Shown one piece after another: positions 23,941 to 36,060 of a DNA stretch of 64,000 bases (the stretch's first letter is position 1; every line of letters begins with the position of its first letter). The notes beneath the pieces are model-generated. The model ran no database searches. It saw only the letters and a program-made list of their open reading frames with translations, and was not told the DNA's origin. This stretch comes from Larimichthys crocea. Its lineage: Eukaryota; Chordata; Actinopteri; Sciaenidae. Position numbers and translations under genes: made by a program. The stretch lies in the NCBI RefSeq assembly GCF_000972845.2, contig NC_040020.1, positions 224,575 to 288,574 on the forward strand, written 5' to 3'.

Positions 23941-26215
23941 CAGACTGTCTAGAACCGGACGGAGACTACGTCCAGTTCTAGACAGTGCCGGGGACGTCAC
24001 GAACCACGTCCAGGTTTTAACAGTCTGCGGGGACGTCACAGGACTACGTCCAGTTTTAGACTGTCTGCGGGACGTCACAGAGACTACGTCCAGGTTTTAG
24101 ACAGTCTGCAGTGGACGTCACGGAGACTAACGTCCAGGTTTTAGACAGTCTGCGGGGACGTCACAGAGACTACGTCCAGGTTTTAGACAGTCTGCGGGGA
24201 CGTCACGGAGACTCGTCCAGGTTTTAGACAGTCTGCGGGGACGTCAGGAAGACTACGTCAGGTTTGTAGACAGTCGCCTGGGGACGTCACGGAGAACTAC
24301 GTCCAGTTTTAGACAGTCTCTGGGGGACGTCACGGAGACTACGTCCAGGTTTTAGACAGTCTGCGGGGACGTCCAGCGGAGACTACGTCCAGGTTTTTAG
24401 ACAGTCTGCGGGGACTCACGAGACTACGTCCAGGTTTTTAGACAGTCTGCGGGGAGTCACGGAGACTACGTCCAGGTTTTAGACAGTCTGCGGGGCGTCA
24501 CGAGACTACGTCCAGGTTTTAGACAGTCTGGGGAGTACAGGAGACTACGTCCAGGTTTTAGACAGTCCTGGGGACGTCACGAGAGGACTACGTCCAGGTT
24601 TTTAGACAGCTGTGGGGACTACACGAGACACGTCCAGGTTTTAGACATCTGCGGGACGTCACAGAGACATACGTCCAGGTTTTTAGACAGTCTGTGGGGA
24701 CGTCACGAGACTACGTCCAGGTTTTAGACAGTCTCGGCGGGACGTCACAAGACTAGTCCAGGTTTTAGACAGTCTGCGGGGACGTCCGACGACTACGTCA
24801 GTGTTTAGACAGTCTGTGCGGGACGTCACGGAGGACTAACGTCCAGTTTTAGACGTCTGCGGGGACGTCACGGAGACTACGTCCGGTTTTAGGACAGTTG
24901 ATCGGGGACGTCACGGAGACTACGTCCAGGTGTTTAGACAGTCTGGCGGGACGTCACGGAGACTACGTCCATTTTAACAACAGCTGCGGGGACGTCACGA
25001 GGACTACGTCCAGGTTTAGACAGTTGGCGGGACGTCACGGAGACACTCCAGGTTTAGACAGTCTGGGGGACGTCACGTTGAATCGTCCAGGTTTTAGACA
25101 GTCTGCGGGGACGTCCAGAGACTCAGTCCAGTTTAGACAGTCTGTCGGGGACGTCACAGGAGACTACGTCCAGGTTTTAGGACATCTGCGGGACGTTCAA
25201 GAGACATACGTCCAGGTTTTGACAGTCTTGGGACGTCACGGAGACTACGTCCAGTTTTAGACAGTCTGCCGGGGACGTCACGAAACTACGTCTCAGGTTT
25301 TAGACAAGTCTGCGGGGAGTCACAGAGACTACGTTCCAGGTTTTACACCAGTCTGTGGTGGACGCACCGGAGAACTACGTCCAGGTTTTTAGACGGTCTG
25401 CGGGTACGTCACGGAGACTAGCAGTTTTTGAGACGGTCTGCTAGGGGACGTCACGGAGACGACGTCCGGCCAGTTTTTAGACGGTCTGCGGGGACGCACC
25501 GGAGACTTACGTCCAGGTTTTAGAGCAGTACTGGTGAGGCGTCAGGAGCTACGTCAGGTTTTAGACAGGTCGCTGGAGATTCACGGAGACTTTACGTCCA
25601 GGTTTTAAACAGTCTGCGGGGACGTTCCGTGAGACTACGGTCCAGGTTTTGACAGGTCTGCGGGGGCACCACGGAGGACTCACGTCCAGGGTTTTAGACC
25701 GTCTGCTTGGGGGACGCACAGAGACTACGTCCAGTTTTTAGACAGTAACCGGTCGGGGCCGTCACAGAGACTACGTCCAGTTTTAGCAGCGTCTGTGGGG
25801 ACTCACCGAGGACTACGTCCAGGTTTTAGACAGTCTGCGGGAGTCACAGAAGACTACGTCCAGGTTTAGGACACTCTGCGGGACGTCACGGAGACGTCCA
25901 GTTGTAGACATCTGCGGGGACGTCACAAGGACTAGTCAGGTTTTGACAGTCTGCGGGGACGTCCACGGACTACGTCAGGTTTTACACGTCTGATGGGACG
26001 TCACGAGACTACGTCCAGGTTTTCGACGGTCTGCGGGACGTACGGAGACTACGTCGGCAGGTTAGACACGTCTGCGGGGGAGTCAGGAGACTACGTCCAG
26101 GTTTTTAGACAGTTGCGGGACGCACAGGAGACAGTCCAGGTTTTACCCGTATGGGGTGTACGTCACTGGAGACGACGTCAGGTTTAGACAGTCGGCGGGA
26201 CGTCACGGAGACTAC
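23941..26215 (+). repeat. 42-bp minisatellite, array A (largest)
   Basis: About fifty or more degraded copies of a 42-bp unit: 'gggacgtcacggagactacg' then 'tccaggttttagacagtctgc'. The first unit is preceded by an inverted partial unit, making the 12-bp arms ACTGTCTAGAAC/GTTCTAGACAGT near 23,944-23,982. Single-base indels are very common here, unlike the clean copies at 46 kb and 63 kb. Each intact unit carries a GACGTCA core. Confidence 0.95.
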
Positions 26216-26734
26216 GTGTACACTTCTATCGTCTGCTGCCGTACTGATTGGCCGCCTGGTTTTGGAGGCGGGAGTGGCGGCATTAAATCAGTCTTTACTG
26301 ACTGAGAAGACGTTAGACCGAGTTTTTCCATGTCCTGCAGTTGGTGTGTGTGTCGTGTGTGTTGGTGTGTGTGGTGTTGTGTTGGTCAGGACATGTATCA
26401 GGCCCTGCACAGACGAGCTAGGCCTGTCCCGGGGTTTGGTGTATTGGATAGTGCCAATTCAGCTTAGGTAACATGAGGGAGTTAAACACAACCACACAAA
26501 TGCACACCTACACACACACACACACACACACACAACAACACACACACACACACACACACATGCCTGTTTCTTGTGTGTGGTTTCTGTCTCCAGGTTTGTA
26601 ATCATCGAGGTAGGAGTGAGTCAGCAACCTGTCAGAAAGCTGAGAAAGGGACACACACCATACACACTTGGCCACGAAGCAAAACTCTTCATGTGACCAG
26701 TCTGTCCAGCGATTGTCGAGGCCCAGAGGCGTCA
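26216..26734. other. spacer between inverted arrays A and B
   Basis: Unassigned sequence with interrupted (GT)n at about 26,343-26,390 and (CA)n at 26,511-26,561. No gene seen. Confidence 0.6.
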
Positions 26735-27452
26735 ATAATACGTAAAACCGGACGTAGTCCTCCTGGACCCCGCAACTCTCTAAAACCTGGAGCTGTAGTC
26801 TCCCGTGACGTCCCCGCAGACTGTCTAAAACTCTGGACGAGTTGCTCTGTGACGTCCCGCCCAGATGTCTTAAATACCTGGATGTAGGTCTCGCGATGCC
26901 CCGAGACGTCAACCGACGTAGTTTCTCGTGACTGTCTAAAACCTGACGTAGTCTCCTGAGTCGGACTGTCTAAAACTGCCTGGACGGTCTACCAGTCCCC
27001 ATCGCAACTGAACGTAGTCGTCGTCCCGCACTGTCTAAAACCTACTTCTCCGTGACGTGGATTTAACCTGACGTAACGCCGTACACGCAACTGTCTCAAA
27101 ACCTGAGTAAGTTCTCCGTGTCTCCACGAAGCTGTCTAAAACTGGAGGTTAGTTCTCCTGAGCGTCCCCGACCAGGCTGTCTAAAACTGAGACGTAGTTA
27201 CCGTGAGTCCACGCAGACGTCTATCAAAAACCTGGACTAGTCTCCGTGACATCCCGCATTACTGTACTAAAACCTGGACGTGGTCTCCGTGACGTCCCCG
27301 CAGACCTTCTAAAACCTGGACGTAGTCTCTGTGACGTCCTCGCAGACTGTCTAAAACCTGGACGTAGTCTCCGTGACGTCCCCGCAGACTGTCTAAAACC
27401 TGAACGTAGTCTCCGTGACGTTCTCGCAGACTGTCTAAAACCTGGAGTGGAA
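26735..27452 (-). repeat. 42-bp minisatellite, array B (inverted)
   Basis: Same unit as array A on the opposite strand ('gactgtctaaaacctgga', 'cgtagtctccgtgacgtccc'). The left part is heavily indel-ridden; the last four units (about 27,285-27,450) are almost perfect. Confidence 0.95.
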
Positions 27453-27454
27453 AT

Positions 27455-28040
27455 TTTAACATGGGGACTTCTGGAGCCATGTTCAAGAGGACGTTTGTCT
27501 TTGGCACGTGTTGGGTTAATGTCCATGGACAGTATAACAGAAGAAGAGAGGATGGAGTTTCCTTTTTTCTCGCCCTAACACTCTTTTATATTTCGACCTT
27601 CTCATCTTGTTTCCTTCCTCGCCTCCTCTCTTTTTTTCCTCCTGTGTGACCCAACAGGAACATTTATTTTTTGCTCTGTCATTTCTCAGACTTGTGACAG
27701 ACTTAACCTTAATCCCATCGACCGGAGACAAAAAGTACACGGCTGGCGGAGTCACAGAGGTGGTGGAGTGTATTTCACAATGTTGTCGATCAGTTTGTCC
27801 CGGATGACTTCACATCATTGTTTTCTGGTTTCTGGTTTGATTGGTGCGTTTTGTGTCGCAGTCCTGAGGGAGTCCAGACGAAAAACACCCAGTTCAAACT
27901 CCAAAGTTTTTAATGGATGAAACTGTTTGAGTTCATGTTCGCCGTGAAATGAAATGTGCTGTTTTCTGGAGTGATTTCTTAGAAGAACCATTTTTATTTA
28001 GAGGTTCTGTAAAGACATCAGTTCATCTCTGTGTCTCTGC
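27455..28040. other. unassigned sequence after array B
   Basis: Begins with a small scrap of family F ('aacatggggacttctggagc', 27,459-27,478). The rest has a short pyrimidine-rich piece (27,570-27,645) and no gene. Confidence 0.5.
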
Positions 28041-28044
28041 TCAG

Positions 28045-28178
28045 GGTGGCCTCAGCGTGTCATCGAGCCGCCCTTTAAGGACCGCCCACAAAATCCTGAA
28101 TCTCTGACTCCACATTTCAGTAACATATCAAACATATTTAATGTGTTTGGAAAGAATTGACTTTACATGGACTTTAAG
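28045..28178 (+). repeat. duplicated segment, copy 2
   Basis: Direct copy of 18,898-19,078, shortened by small deletions. Confidence 0.8.
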
Positions 28179-28179
28179 G

Positions 28180-28680
28180 AAAAGGAAGAACCTTCAGTCC
28201 TTCACTTAAAAACTTTGTGAAGAATCATCTTGTGAATAAAAAAACATCCATCACAGCCTGGACACGACCTGTCTGCCCTCTGGGAGGCGTAACCGAGCAC
28301 TGCTCACTGTGCAGCCGTCATTGTGATTCTGCTCATGGCTGCTGTGTTTGTTTTGCATAATATGCAAATTAACTGCAACTTTCCTAAAATGCTAATAATA
28401 GTCTGCTGGTTGTTTCTTACAGTAGTTTATTCTCGGGGTCCCCAGAGACCTGTCATAGTCCTAGTATGTTAAATATGTTGGCTACAGCGAGGACGGACTA
28501 CACAAAGAGTGTCACATCAGAGAAGAGCTTGGTGGTGGATGCAGCGGTTAACTGAGGCTAAGCACAAACAGGAGAGGCTCGTCATTAGCAGGTTCTCTGC
28601 CACTTCAAACAGGAACCTTGGACAGCTCCTCACACTGACGCTGCAGCTTCAGGACCCCGGAGAGCTCCGCTGTGTGTCCT
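28180..28680. other. unassigned sequence
   Basis: No gene or repeat recognised. Confidence 0.5.
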
Positions 28681-28689
28681 GACTGAGAA

Positions 28690-29676
28690 TGAGGCTGACT
28701 ACACTACCCACAATGCAACCCAACAACCTGCTGACCACACTACCCACAATGTAACCCAACAACCTGCTGACTACACTACCCACAATGCAACCCAACAACC
28801 TGCTGAATACACTACCCACAATGCAACCCAACAATGCTGACTACACTACCTACAATGCAACCCAGCAACCTGCTGACTACACTACCCACAATGCACCCAA
28901 CAATGCTGACTACACTACCTACAATGTAACCCAACAACCTGCTGACTACACTACCTACAATGCAACCCAACAATGCTGACTACACTACCTACAATGCAAC
29001 CCAGCAACCTGCTGACTACACTACCTACAATGCAACTTAACAACCTGCTGACTACACTACCCACAATGCAACACAACAATGCTGACTACACTACCCACAA
29101 TGCAACCCAACAATGCTGACTACACTACCTACAATGCAACTTAACAACCAGCTGACTACACTACCCACAATGCAACCCAACAATGCTGACTACACTACCC
29201 ACAATGCAACCCAACCTGCTGACCACACTACCCACAATGCAACCTGCTGACTATACTACCCACTATGCAACCCAAGAACCTGCTGACTACACTACCCACA
29301 ATGCAACCCAACAACCTGCTGACTACACTACCCACAATGCAACCCGACAACCTGCTGACTACACTACCTCAACAACCTGCTGACTACACTACCCACAATG
29401 CAACCCAACCTGCTGACCACACTACCCACAATGCAACCTGCTGACTACACTACCCACAATGCAACCCAACCTGCTGACCACACTACCCACAATGCAACCT
29501 GCTGACTATACTACCCACAATGCAACCCAACAACCTGCTGACTACACTACCCACAATGCAACCTGCTTGACTACATTACCCACAATGCAACCCAACAATC
29601 TGCTGACTACACTTACAATACAACCCAACAACCTGCTGACTACACTACCCACAATGCAACCCAACAGTTCAGTCAT
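28690..29676 (+). repeat. minisatellite of about 36 bp, about 27 units
   Basis: Tandem 'ctgctgactacactaccc' plus 'acaatgcaacccaacaac'. Many units are shortened (27-33 bp) by loss of 'caac' or 'ccaacaa' words. Short Thr/Asn/Tyr frames are products of the repeat. Confidence 0.95.
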
Positions 29677-29729
29677 TCAGGTGTCTCTTATTGTTGTTGT
29701 TGTTGTTGTTATGTGTCACGCCTTGAACC

Positions 29730-30172
29730 CAGTCTCACGACTTGGAGACAAAGTGTGAAATAAACTAAATCTTTTATTCTGGAAGTGCAACAGAAAATCA
29801 CTCTGGGAGGAAAACACTCTATAATCTGAAAAAACTAAATCCACTCATGATAAATCTATAAAGTTCAACAAAAAATACAAAAATCTGACGAGACACGGAT
29901 CAAAAGTAGAAAAGAACTTAACTTGACTTGGACGAGGGACAGGACGAACTGGCAACAGACAAAGGGAGACAGACAATATATACACATGGTAATGGAGAAC
30001 AGGTGGAAACAATCAGACAGGTGGAAACAATCAGACAGGTGGAAACAATCAGACAGGTGGGACACACACCAGGGGAAGAGGAGGAGAAAATTTCAAAATA
30101 AAACAGGAAACCACAAGGCAACATTGACACAAGACAAACTAAACAGAACCAGCTTTCTGAGTCCTGACAGTT
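29730..30172 (+). repeat. probable interspersed repeat with an internal 18-bp tandem
   Basis: Contains three to four copies of 'aggtggaaacaatcagac' at 30,000-30,060, and an 'aaataaaacaggaaacc' end that recurs at 49,474-49,490. The style matches widely repeated fish sequences, but the class is unknown. Confidence 0.5.
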
Positions 30173-30215
30173 AAAGCTTTGAAGTTGATGTGAGGATCTA
30201 AGTATTACATCACAT

Positions 30216-30217
<2 letters not shown>

Positions 30218-30266
<49 letters not shown>

Positions 30267-30413
30267 TGTGTGTGTGTGTGTGTGTCTGTGTGTGTGTGTC
30301 TGTGTGTGTGTATGTGTCAGACTAACAGCTGGGTTTCCAGCAGCAGGTGGTTTGACTAGAAAAAGGTCAAAGCTTCACGTCAACAAAACACTGATTAACA
30401 CACAGCTCATCAT

Positions 30414-30450
<37 letters not shown>
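30218..30450. repeat. (GT)n microsatellites
   Basis: Compound (GT)n at 30,218-30,317 with TA and TC interruptions, and a second tract at 30,415-30,450. Confidence 0.95.
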
Positions 30451-30611
30451 CCTATAACGAGACCTCACCTTTTGAATTTCCCATCACCCCCTGCTGTTAA
30501 AGGCTCACACACACACACAAACACTGTGTGTACTCATATCGACTTTAAAACGCATCGTTAGTTCTGAACCGCTGTCATGGAGTTCAGTGTTGTTGCCATG
30601 GTTACCTGCAC

Positions 30612-30676
30612 TTGCAGACTGTCTAAAACCTGGACGTAGTCTCCGTGACGTCCCCGCAGACTGTCTAAAACCTGGT
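30612..30676 (-). repeat. 42-bp minisatellite, locus C (about 1.5 units)
   Basis: 'gactgtctaaaacctgga', 'cgtagtctccgtgacgtccc', then a second 'gactgtctaaaacctgg'. Clean sequence in the same orientation as array B. It lies 20 bp before a scrap of the 'MAEEKR' family (30,697-30,730). Confidence 0.9.
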
Positions 30677-30734
30677 TTTCCCTCTGATGTCAGATGACAC
30701 AATGGCAGAGGAGAAGAGAAGCCGTCAGCCAAAG

Positions 30735-31280
30735 AAACAGGATCCGATGAAAACATCCATGTTTCATCTTCTCACATTCATCATTCATAAAAGTGTCACT
30801 GGCCTCAGGAGTGGGCGTCACAAAGTGACTAAAATAAATTGATCTGATTGACGTTTCATTTCTCTGATAATCAACCGGGCGGCGTGTCGACAGTTCATCA
30901 CTCACATCAAGATTCAACTCAGATTTATCGTTTATAAAAAGCAATTTTTGTTCCTTCTGCTCAAAATATTAATAAAAAAAAACAAAAAAACAAATGTGTG
31001 TTTTCATCACGTCTGTTTTAATCAGATCACTTTTTATCAGTTACAGCTGTTTTGGAGTGAACTCACCGTAAACTCTTGTTTTTACCGTTTACTGGGAACA
31101 AAAGTTTCAAAATACTTCATCCTGCTAATATTCAGTCAGTCGTTGTTATGATCCACTGCTGATACTTTTATTAGTTTCAGTATTTGAGAAGTTCTTCTGA
31201 GTTGTTCCGATCCTAATTAAATAAAAAACGCGACTCATTGTTTTAGTTTTTAGTTTAGCTGTAGTTCATTAACACGCTCG
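30735..31280. other. unassigned AT-rich sequence
   Basis: No gene recognised. Confidence 0.45.
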
Positions 31281-31295
31281 GTGATGGACGGTAAA

Positions 31296-31505
31296 ATGAA
31301 ACTGCTGCAAACTGTAGCTGCTGTTAGCTCATGTCAGCTCAGTTCGTCAGCCGGAGGAGTGTTAGTGTTTGTACCACAGGTGATTTGGACCGCCGGGAAG
31401 AAGAAGAAGAAGAAGAAGAAGAAGAAGAAGATTACAGGCCCAGCGGTCAGCAGATTCTACAGACATAATGGCAGAGGAGAAGAGAGTGAAGAGGACGTTG
31501 ACTTT
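31296..31505 (+). repeat. dispersed 'MAEEKR' family copy with (GAA)n
   Basis: 'tgtagctgctgttagctcat' and 'atggcagaggagaagagagt' match 42,195-42,364. A (GAA)n run at 31,397-31,430 sits in the middle. The short frame reads MAEEKRVKRTLTF and stops. Confidence 0.75.
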
Positions 31506-31509
31506 TAGT

Positions 31510-32335
31510 GGTTGGTGGGAGCTTGGTGGAATAAAAGACGCCAGAGTATTTTTTTAAATTGTATTTCTTATAAAACTTGTGAAAACATTCAGATCCGTCT
31601 CCCCGAGGGGACGACGTATAGAAGATGCCGCCTTGATTTCCTCTCGACGTGGAAAAACACATTGTTGACGCCTCGGAGGCTCGCGCTCATTGATCCTGGG
31701 TCGATTGGTTCGGATGATTAATAATCAGAAACATCGAAATCAAACCGGTTGAATTCTCCGCAGAGCTGCTAAAAGGAGCATCAGTCAACGCGCCTGACTG
31801 AGTCGGAGAAATAACTCAATGATGCTTTGAAACGTATCAGATGCCTCCAATCCCCACAGCGACATTTCAAACACGAGGGCCTGAAAACACATTTAAGAGA
31901 ACGGCTCGAGTGAAATCAGCCCTCAGAGGAGCAGCAGCGACATGTATATATTCATATATATATATATATATATAATGTGTGTAGACACTGTGAGAGGTGG
32001 AGCGCCAACTGATGTGACAAAAACTGTCTTGATATGAATGTGAATATCAACGTGTTGGAGCAGCTGCAGCTTATCCTGAACATCAGATCATCAGACGCCT
32101 CGTGCAGCGTCAGAACTTCCTTCACGACGTCAGGATCAGGATCTGTGGCCCGACAGTGAAGCTGAGCTGGTTTCATCTTCACCAGGATCCATCATCCTCT
32201 TTGGTTTGTGCGATGAAATCAAACAATCTTTGAACTCGAGCCAGCAACGATGCAGAGTGTTTTATTCGTTTGAAAAGTCGATGCAACCAACAAACGACTC
32301 GAGGCCGAGAAGGCTAAGAGAAGTACCAACAAACT
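31510..32335. other. unassigned sequence with an (AT)n tract
   Basis: (TA)n at about 31,953-31,974. No gene recognised. Confidence 0.5.
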
Positions 32336-32337
32336 GC

Positions 32338-32402
32338 AGTTCCTCTAACGTCCACCTGAGGCTGGCTCCAGAGGTCAGTCTCCATAAGTCCCCATGTTAA
32401 AA
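32338..32402 (+). repeat. family F fragment
   Basis: 'gaggctggctccagaggtca' and 'gtctccataagtccccatg' match 5,666-5,711; the copy breaks off after that. Confidence 0.75.
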
Positions 32403-32409
32403 CCGGCCA

Positions 32410-33450
32410 ATCGATGAATTGAACGACAACAAACATCAACAGACTGACTGTCAATTTGAAGTTTGATTTCCCCGTGACGCCGGCTGATGTCTTCACTGAG
32501 GTCGACGGGAGGATTAAGAATTAGATTCCCGGTAACGTAAACGAACGATGTCACCGTCTCTGTTTGTCTTTAAATCCTGATCTTCAGGAAGTTCGAGCAT
32601 CTTTCAGCTTCTGCACCGTGACGTGTGTCTGAGTTTAATCAGATCATCAGAGGTTTTCGGCTTTTAATTTAGATTTGATCGAATCGTTCACGGATCTAAT
32701 TTGATCATTAGAAAAAGTGGAAATGTCTCGGAGAACGTGAAACCTCTGGAGAATTAAACGCAGACTTCTGAGCTGACGATGACGGGATGTATCTGTAAAC
32801 GTGCCTCCACGTGCACGTCATTAAAACATTAATAATTCACCTCACAGGAAAGTTTGTGTTTGTTCATCTCGCTGTGTGTCGGTCCTGGACTTTCTGCACG
32901 TACGGTGGAAATAAAACAGTGTTTGAATCTTTTTTGTGACTGATGATCGTCTCTGTTTCACCTTTTCTGCAGGATCTAAAAATGATTTCATATAAATTAC
33001 AACGTGCTGCTGTTCAGCTGGCAGGCTGGCTCTCTGCTGCGTGTGCAGCACTGTAATGTATCCTCTGTCACGTCTACCTGCAGGTCAGTTCCCTCCAATC
33101 CGCCCATTCTTCTTCCCTCCTCCCAGCAGGAGGTGTATTGTCGAGGTCAGTCTTTTCTTTGATCCTCGGAGTCGGCCAGATTGGATGTTTCTTTTTTTTA
33201 AATCACATTTTATCACAATCTGAGTCGACGCCGTCCCGCTGAGGAAGCGGCCACACGGTGATGTAGCACCTCACTGATGAACCACACAGAGCTGAAGCCG
33301 CGGGGGAGCCGACCAATCAGAGCAACCTCGACCGCCAAACATCCCGTCCACCGAGTGACTGAGAGTCCTGATGAGGAGTCACAGTTTTGAATTTCAAATA
33401 TAAAAAGTGAGTTTCTTTCTGTCGTCACAAACTCCTTCGACCAAATCAAC
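32410..33450. other. unassigned sequence
   Basis: No gene, RNA or named repeat seen. Confidence 0.45.
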
Positions 33451-33454
33451 CCAA

Positions 33455-34070
33455 AAACTAAGTGAGGACTAAGTTACTCAGTAACTGAACTTGAGCCCCG
33501 AAGTTTAGGTCCTGATATTAGTTCCCAAATTTAGTTCTGAGTTGAAGACTTAGTGAAAATGTAACAGAATGATGCTTTATTAAACTCTTAAAGCCAGGGC
33601 CTAAACACAGAAAATAAAGTCTAACAAAGACTAAACTAAAGACTAAACACAGTAAGAAACATGGGAACTTGAGCCCCTAAGTTCAGGTCCTGATATTAGT
33701 TCCCAAATTTAGTTCTGGGTTTAATACTTGACTTAGTGTCCATGTAGTAAAAAGACTAAACTTGAAAAACTCAACACAAAGAAACTCGAGAACTAAAGAA
33801 GAGAACCAAGCTCAAGAAATAATCCAGAATCTAAACTTGAGAACCTAATTCAGAAACAAAACTCAGCATCTAAACTTGGGAACTAAATTAAATTCAGGAA
33901 CTAAAGTCAGAGACTAAACTTGAGAATTGATCTCCTTAAGCTTCTTCTTTCTTCTTTCTTACTTAAACCTGGGAACTAAATTCACAAACTAAACTCGGGA
34001 GTAAATTTACGTCTTGGATTAAGTGAACACTAAACCTGAAGAAGAGTTAAACTCAGCGAACAAACTCTGA
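33455..34070. repeat. degenerate 'gaactaaact' repeat
   Basis: Short variable-period repeat of 'aactaaactcgagaactaaa' type, including two 'cctgatattagttcccaaat' copies at 33,511 and 33,691. Confidence 0.65.
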
Positions 34071-34335
34071 TCGAGGGGCTCCAGGACTCTAATTTCAGTC
34101 CAAAAGTTAAACCTGGACAAGTTTGAATGTGAAGTTTTGATTACATTCATTAAATCATATTTCCTCGACTGAAAACTTCTTTTTTTCACTCCTGAAGTTT
34201 GAAGTTTTCGCCGGTGAGTTTCCTCCTCAGGTGGCCGACCTTGGCTCTCCTTCTCCTCCTCCTTTTTCCTCCTGCGATTATCTGTGGATCAGCTTAATTA
34301 CAGCTCGTTCATCTTTTCTGCCAGGACTCAAGGAC

Positions 34336-34337
<2 letters not shown>

Positions 34338-34378
<41 letters not shown>

Positions 34379-34468
34379 CTTCGTGCTACAGAAAGTTAAT
34401 TTTAGGGAAATACTCCTTTAATTATGATTCATATCTGGGTCATTCATAACCATCACCAGCTCCAGACA

Positions 34469-34503
<35 letters not shown>
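34338..34503. repeat. (CA)n and (GT)n pair
   Basis: (CA)n 34,338-34,376 and (GT)n 34,471-34,503, about 95 bp apart and opposite in strand. Confidence 0.95.
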
Positions 34504-34504
<1 letters not shown>

Positions 34505-34634
34505 TAATATTAGCATAGAAGCTGCGTGTCGTCTTGGCAACCGTTGTCGAGGGAAGTTATCTGTTGGGAGGTTTTTCATATTTTCATTTCATTGTTTTAA
34601 CATGATTTAAATTTTAATTTTTTTCAGCCTTAAT

Positions 34635-34700
34635 CACGTGATCAGACGTCCAGAGACACGTGATCACGTGACAAAGGTCGAGTCAGGCCGGATTCGAACC
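34635..34700. promoter_or_regulatory. three CACGTG boxes beside a tRNA-type B-box
   Basis: Palindromic E-boxes at 34,635-34,640, 34,657-34,662 and 34,665-34,670. Just beyond, on the - strand, GGTTCGAATCC (34,690-34,700) is a perfect pol III B-box. I see no matching A-box or cloverleaf, so this is not called as a tRNA gene. Confidence 0.3.
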
Positions 34701-34845
34701 TGTGACCGGATCAATTAGTGCCTGACCCACATTGTGTTTTCCAGGTAGACGGGCGAGTCGGCACGCTTCACTGCCACTCGCACCGCTTGTTAAACCGTCC
34801 GTCAAATTACCGTGGCAACAGAGCATCCATCACCCTCATCCATCA

Positions 34846-35420
34846 TCGACAGGAGCGGGAAAACACACCGAGAGGTTTGACAGACGAGAGGAGAGATAAC
34901 ACGGAGAGGAGGAGGGAAGGTAAGGAGGGAGAGGAGAGGAGAGAAAATAATGAAGAGGAGAAGGAGGAAGAGAGGAGGGGAGGAGGAGAGGAAAGTAGGT
35001 AGCAAGTGGGGAAGGAAATAAGTGTGTAGGAAAAGGATACGGAGGAGTGAAGGAGGCGACGTTTTAAAGGGATGAGAGAAAAGAAAAGGAGTAAAGGAGG
35101 AAGTAGGGAAGATAAGGAGGTAGGAAAAGGAGGCAAAGACGTAAGGGGAGGAGTGGAGTAGAGGATGAGACAAAAAGGAAAGGGAAGGGAGTAAAGAAGG
35201 ACGTAAGGAAGGAAAGAAGGAGGTGGGAAAAGGAGGCAAAGATGTAAGGGGAGGAGTGGAGTAGAGGATGAGAAAAAAGGAAAGGGAAGGGAGGAAAGAA
35301 GGAGGTGGGAAAAGGATGAGAAGGAAGAGCAGGAGACCAGGAAAAAGGGAAGGAAAAATGAAGAGGACAGAAGGAAGGAGACGATGAAGGATAGACGATA
35401 AAAAGATGAAATGGATTCTT
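34846..35420. repeat. polypurine tract
   Basis: More than 500 bp of almost pure A/G on the + strand, including a partly duplicated block ('gtaaggggaggagtggagta' at 35,131 and 35,246). Long - strand frames (233 and 153 codons) over it are compositional. Confidence 0.85.
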
Positions 35421-35444
35421 TGTGTCACTGAAGAAGAAGAGCAG

Positions 35445-35448
<4 letters not shown>

Positions 35449-35493
<45 letters not shown>
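35449..35493. repeat. (CA)n microsatellite
   Basis: Uninterrupted CA tract between two purine-rich blocks. Confidence 0.95.
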
Positions 35494-35494
<1 letters not shown>

Positions 35495-35614
35495 GAAATC
35501 CACAGAGAGGAAAAAAAAATGACAAGAGAGAAAATAAAAGTGGAGACGAGCAGACGTGAGTTTCCTGTTTTCAAAGATAAAACTCTGATTTCACTTCTTT
35601 TCTTTTCTTTGCAG

Positions 35615-36012
35615 GTTTAAAAAACAAAAACAGAAAAGGAAATGAAGACCGTGGAGACCCGAGGAGGAGGAAAACAAAAGGAGGTAAAAAGACGAGAGAC
35701 GGAGGAGGAAGGTGGGATTAGAGAGGAGGAAGGGAAAGAGAGACGAGGGAATGGAAGAGGAAGCAAGGGAGGCAATTAGGATAGGAGGAGGGAAGAGAAA
35801 GAAGAAGGTAGGAGGCTAGGAAAGGTGGAAGGGAGGAGGAGGTGGGGGCAAAAATGAGGTAATGACACGGGAGAAAGTCAGAAAGTGATGGAGGAAAGGA
35901 TGATGAAAGAGGAAAGAGGAAAGCAAACAAGTGGATATGAGAGGAAGAAAAAAGGAAATAAGAGAAGGATATAGGGAAGACAGCAAGGAAAAGAGGATAG
36001 AGAGGAAGAGTG
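35615..36012. repeat. second polypurine tract
   Basis: A/G-rich on the + strand ('ggaggaggaaggtggga' type), without clear periodicity. Confidence 0.75.
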
Positions 36013-36060
36013 ACGTCTACAGCGCACTACTGCAGACATGACAACAAACAAGAGTAATCC

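Noticed and set aside
24898..25260. 120-codon frame in array A
   Set aside because: Only the 42-bp repeat, in a region of doubtful base accuracy.
23941..26215. CRISPR-like array because of regular repeats
   Set aside because: Units are contiguous 42-mers without distinct spacers, and the context is clearly vertebrate.
34690..34700. tRNA gene suggested by the GGTTCGAATCC box
   Set aside because: No acceptor stem, D-arm or A-box could be found around it.
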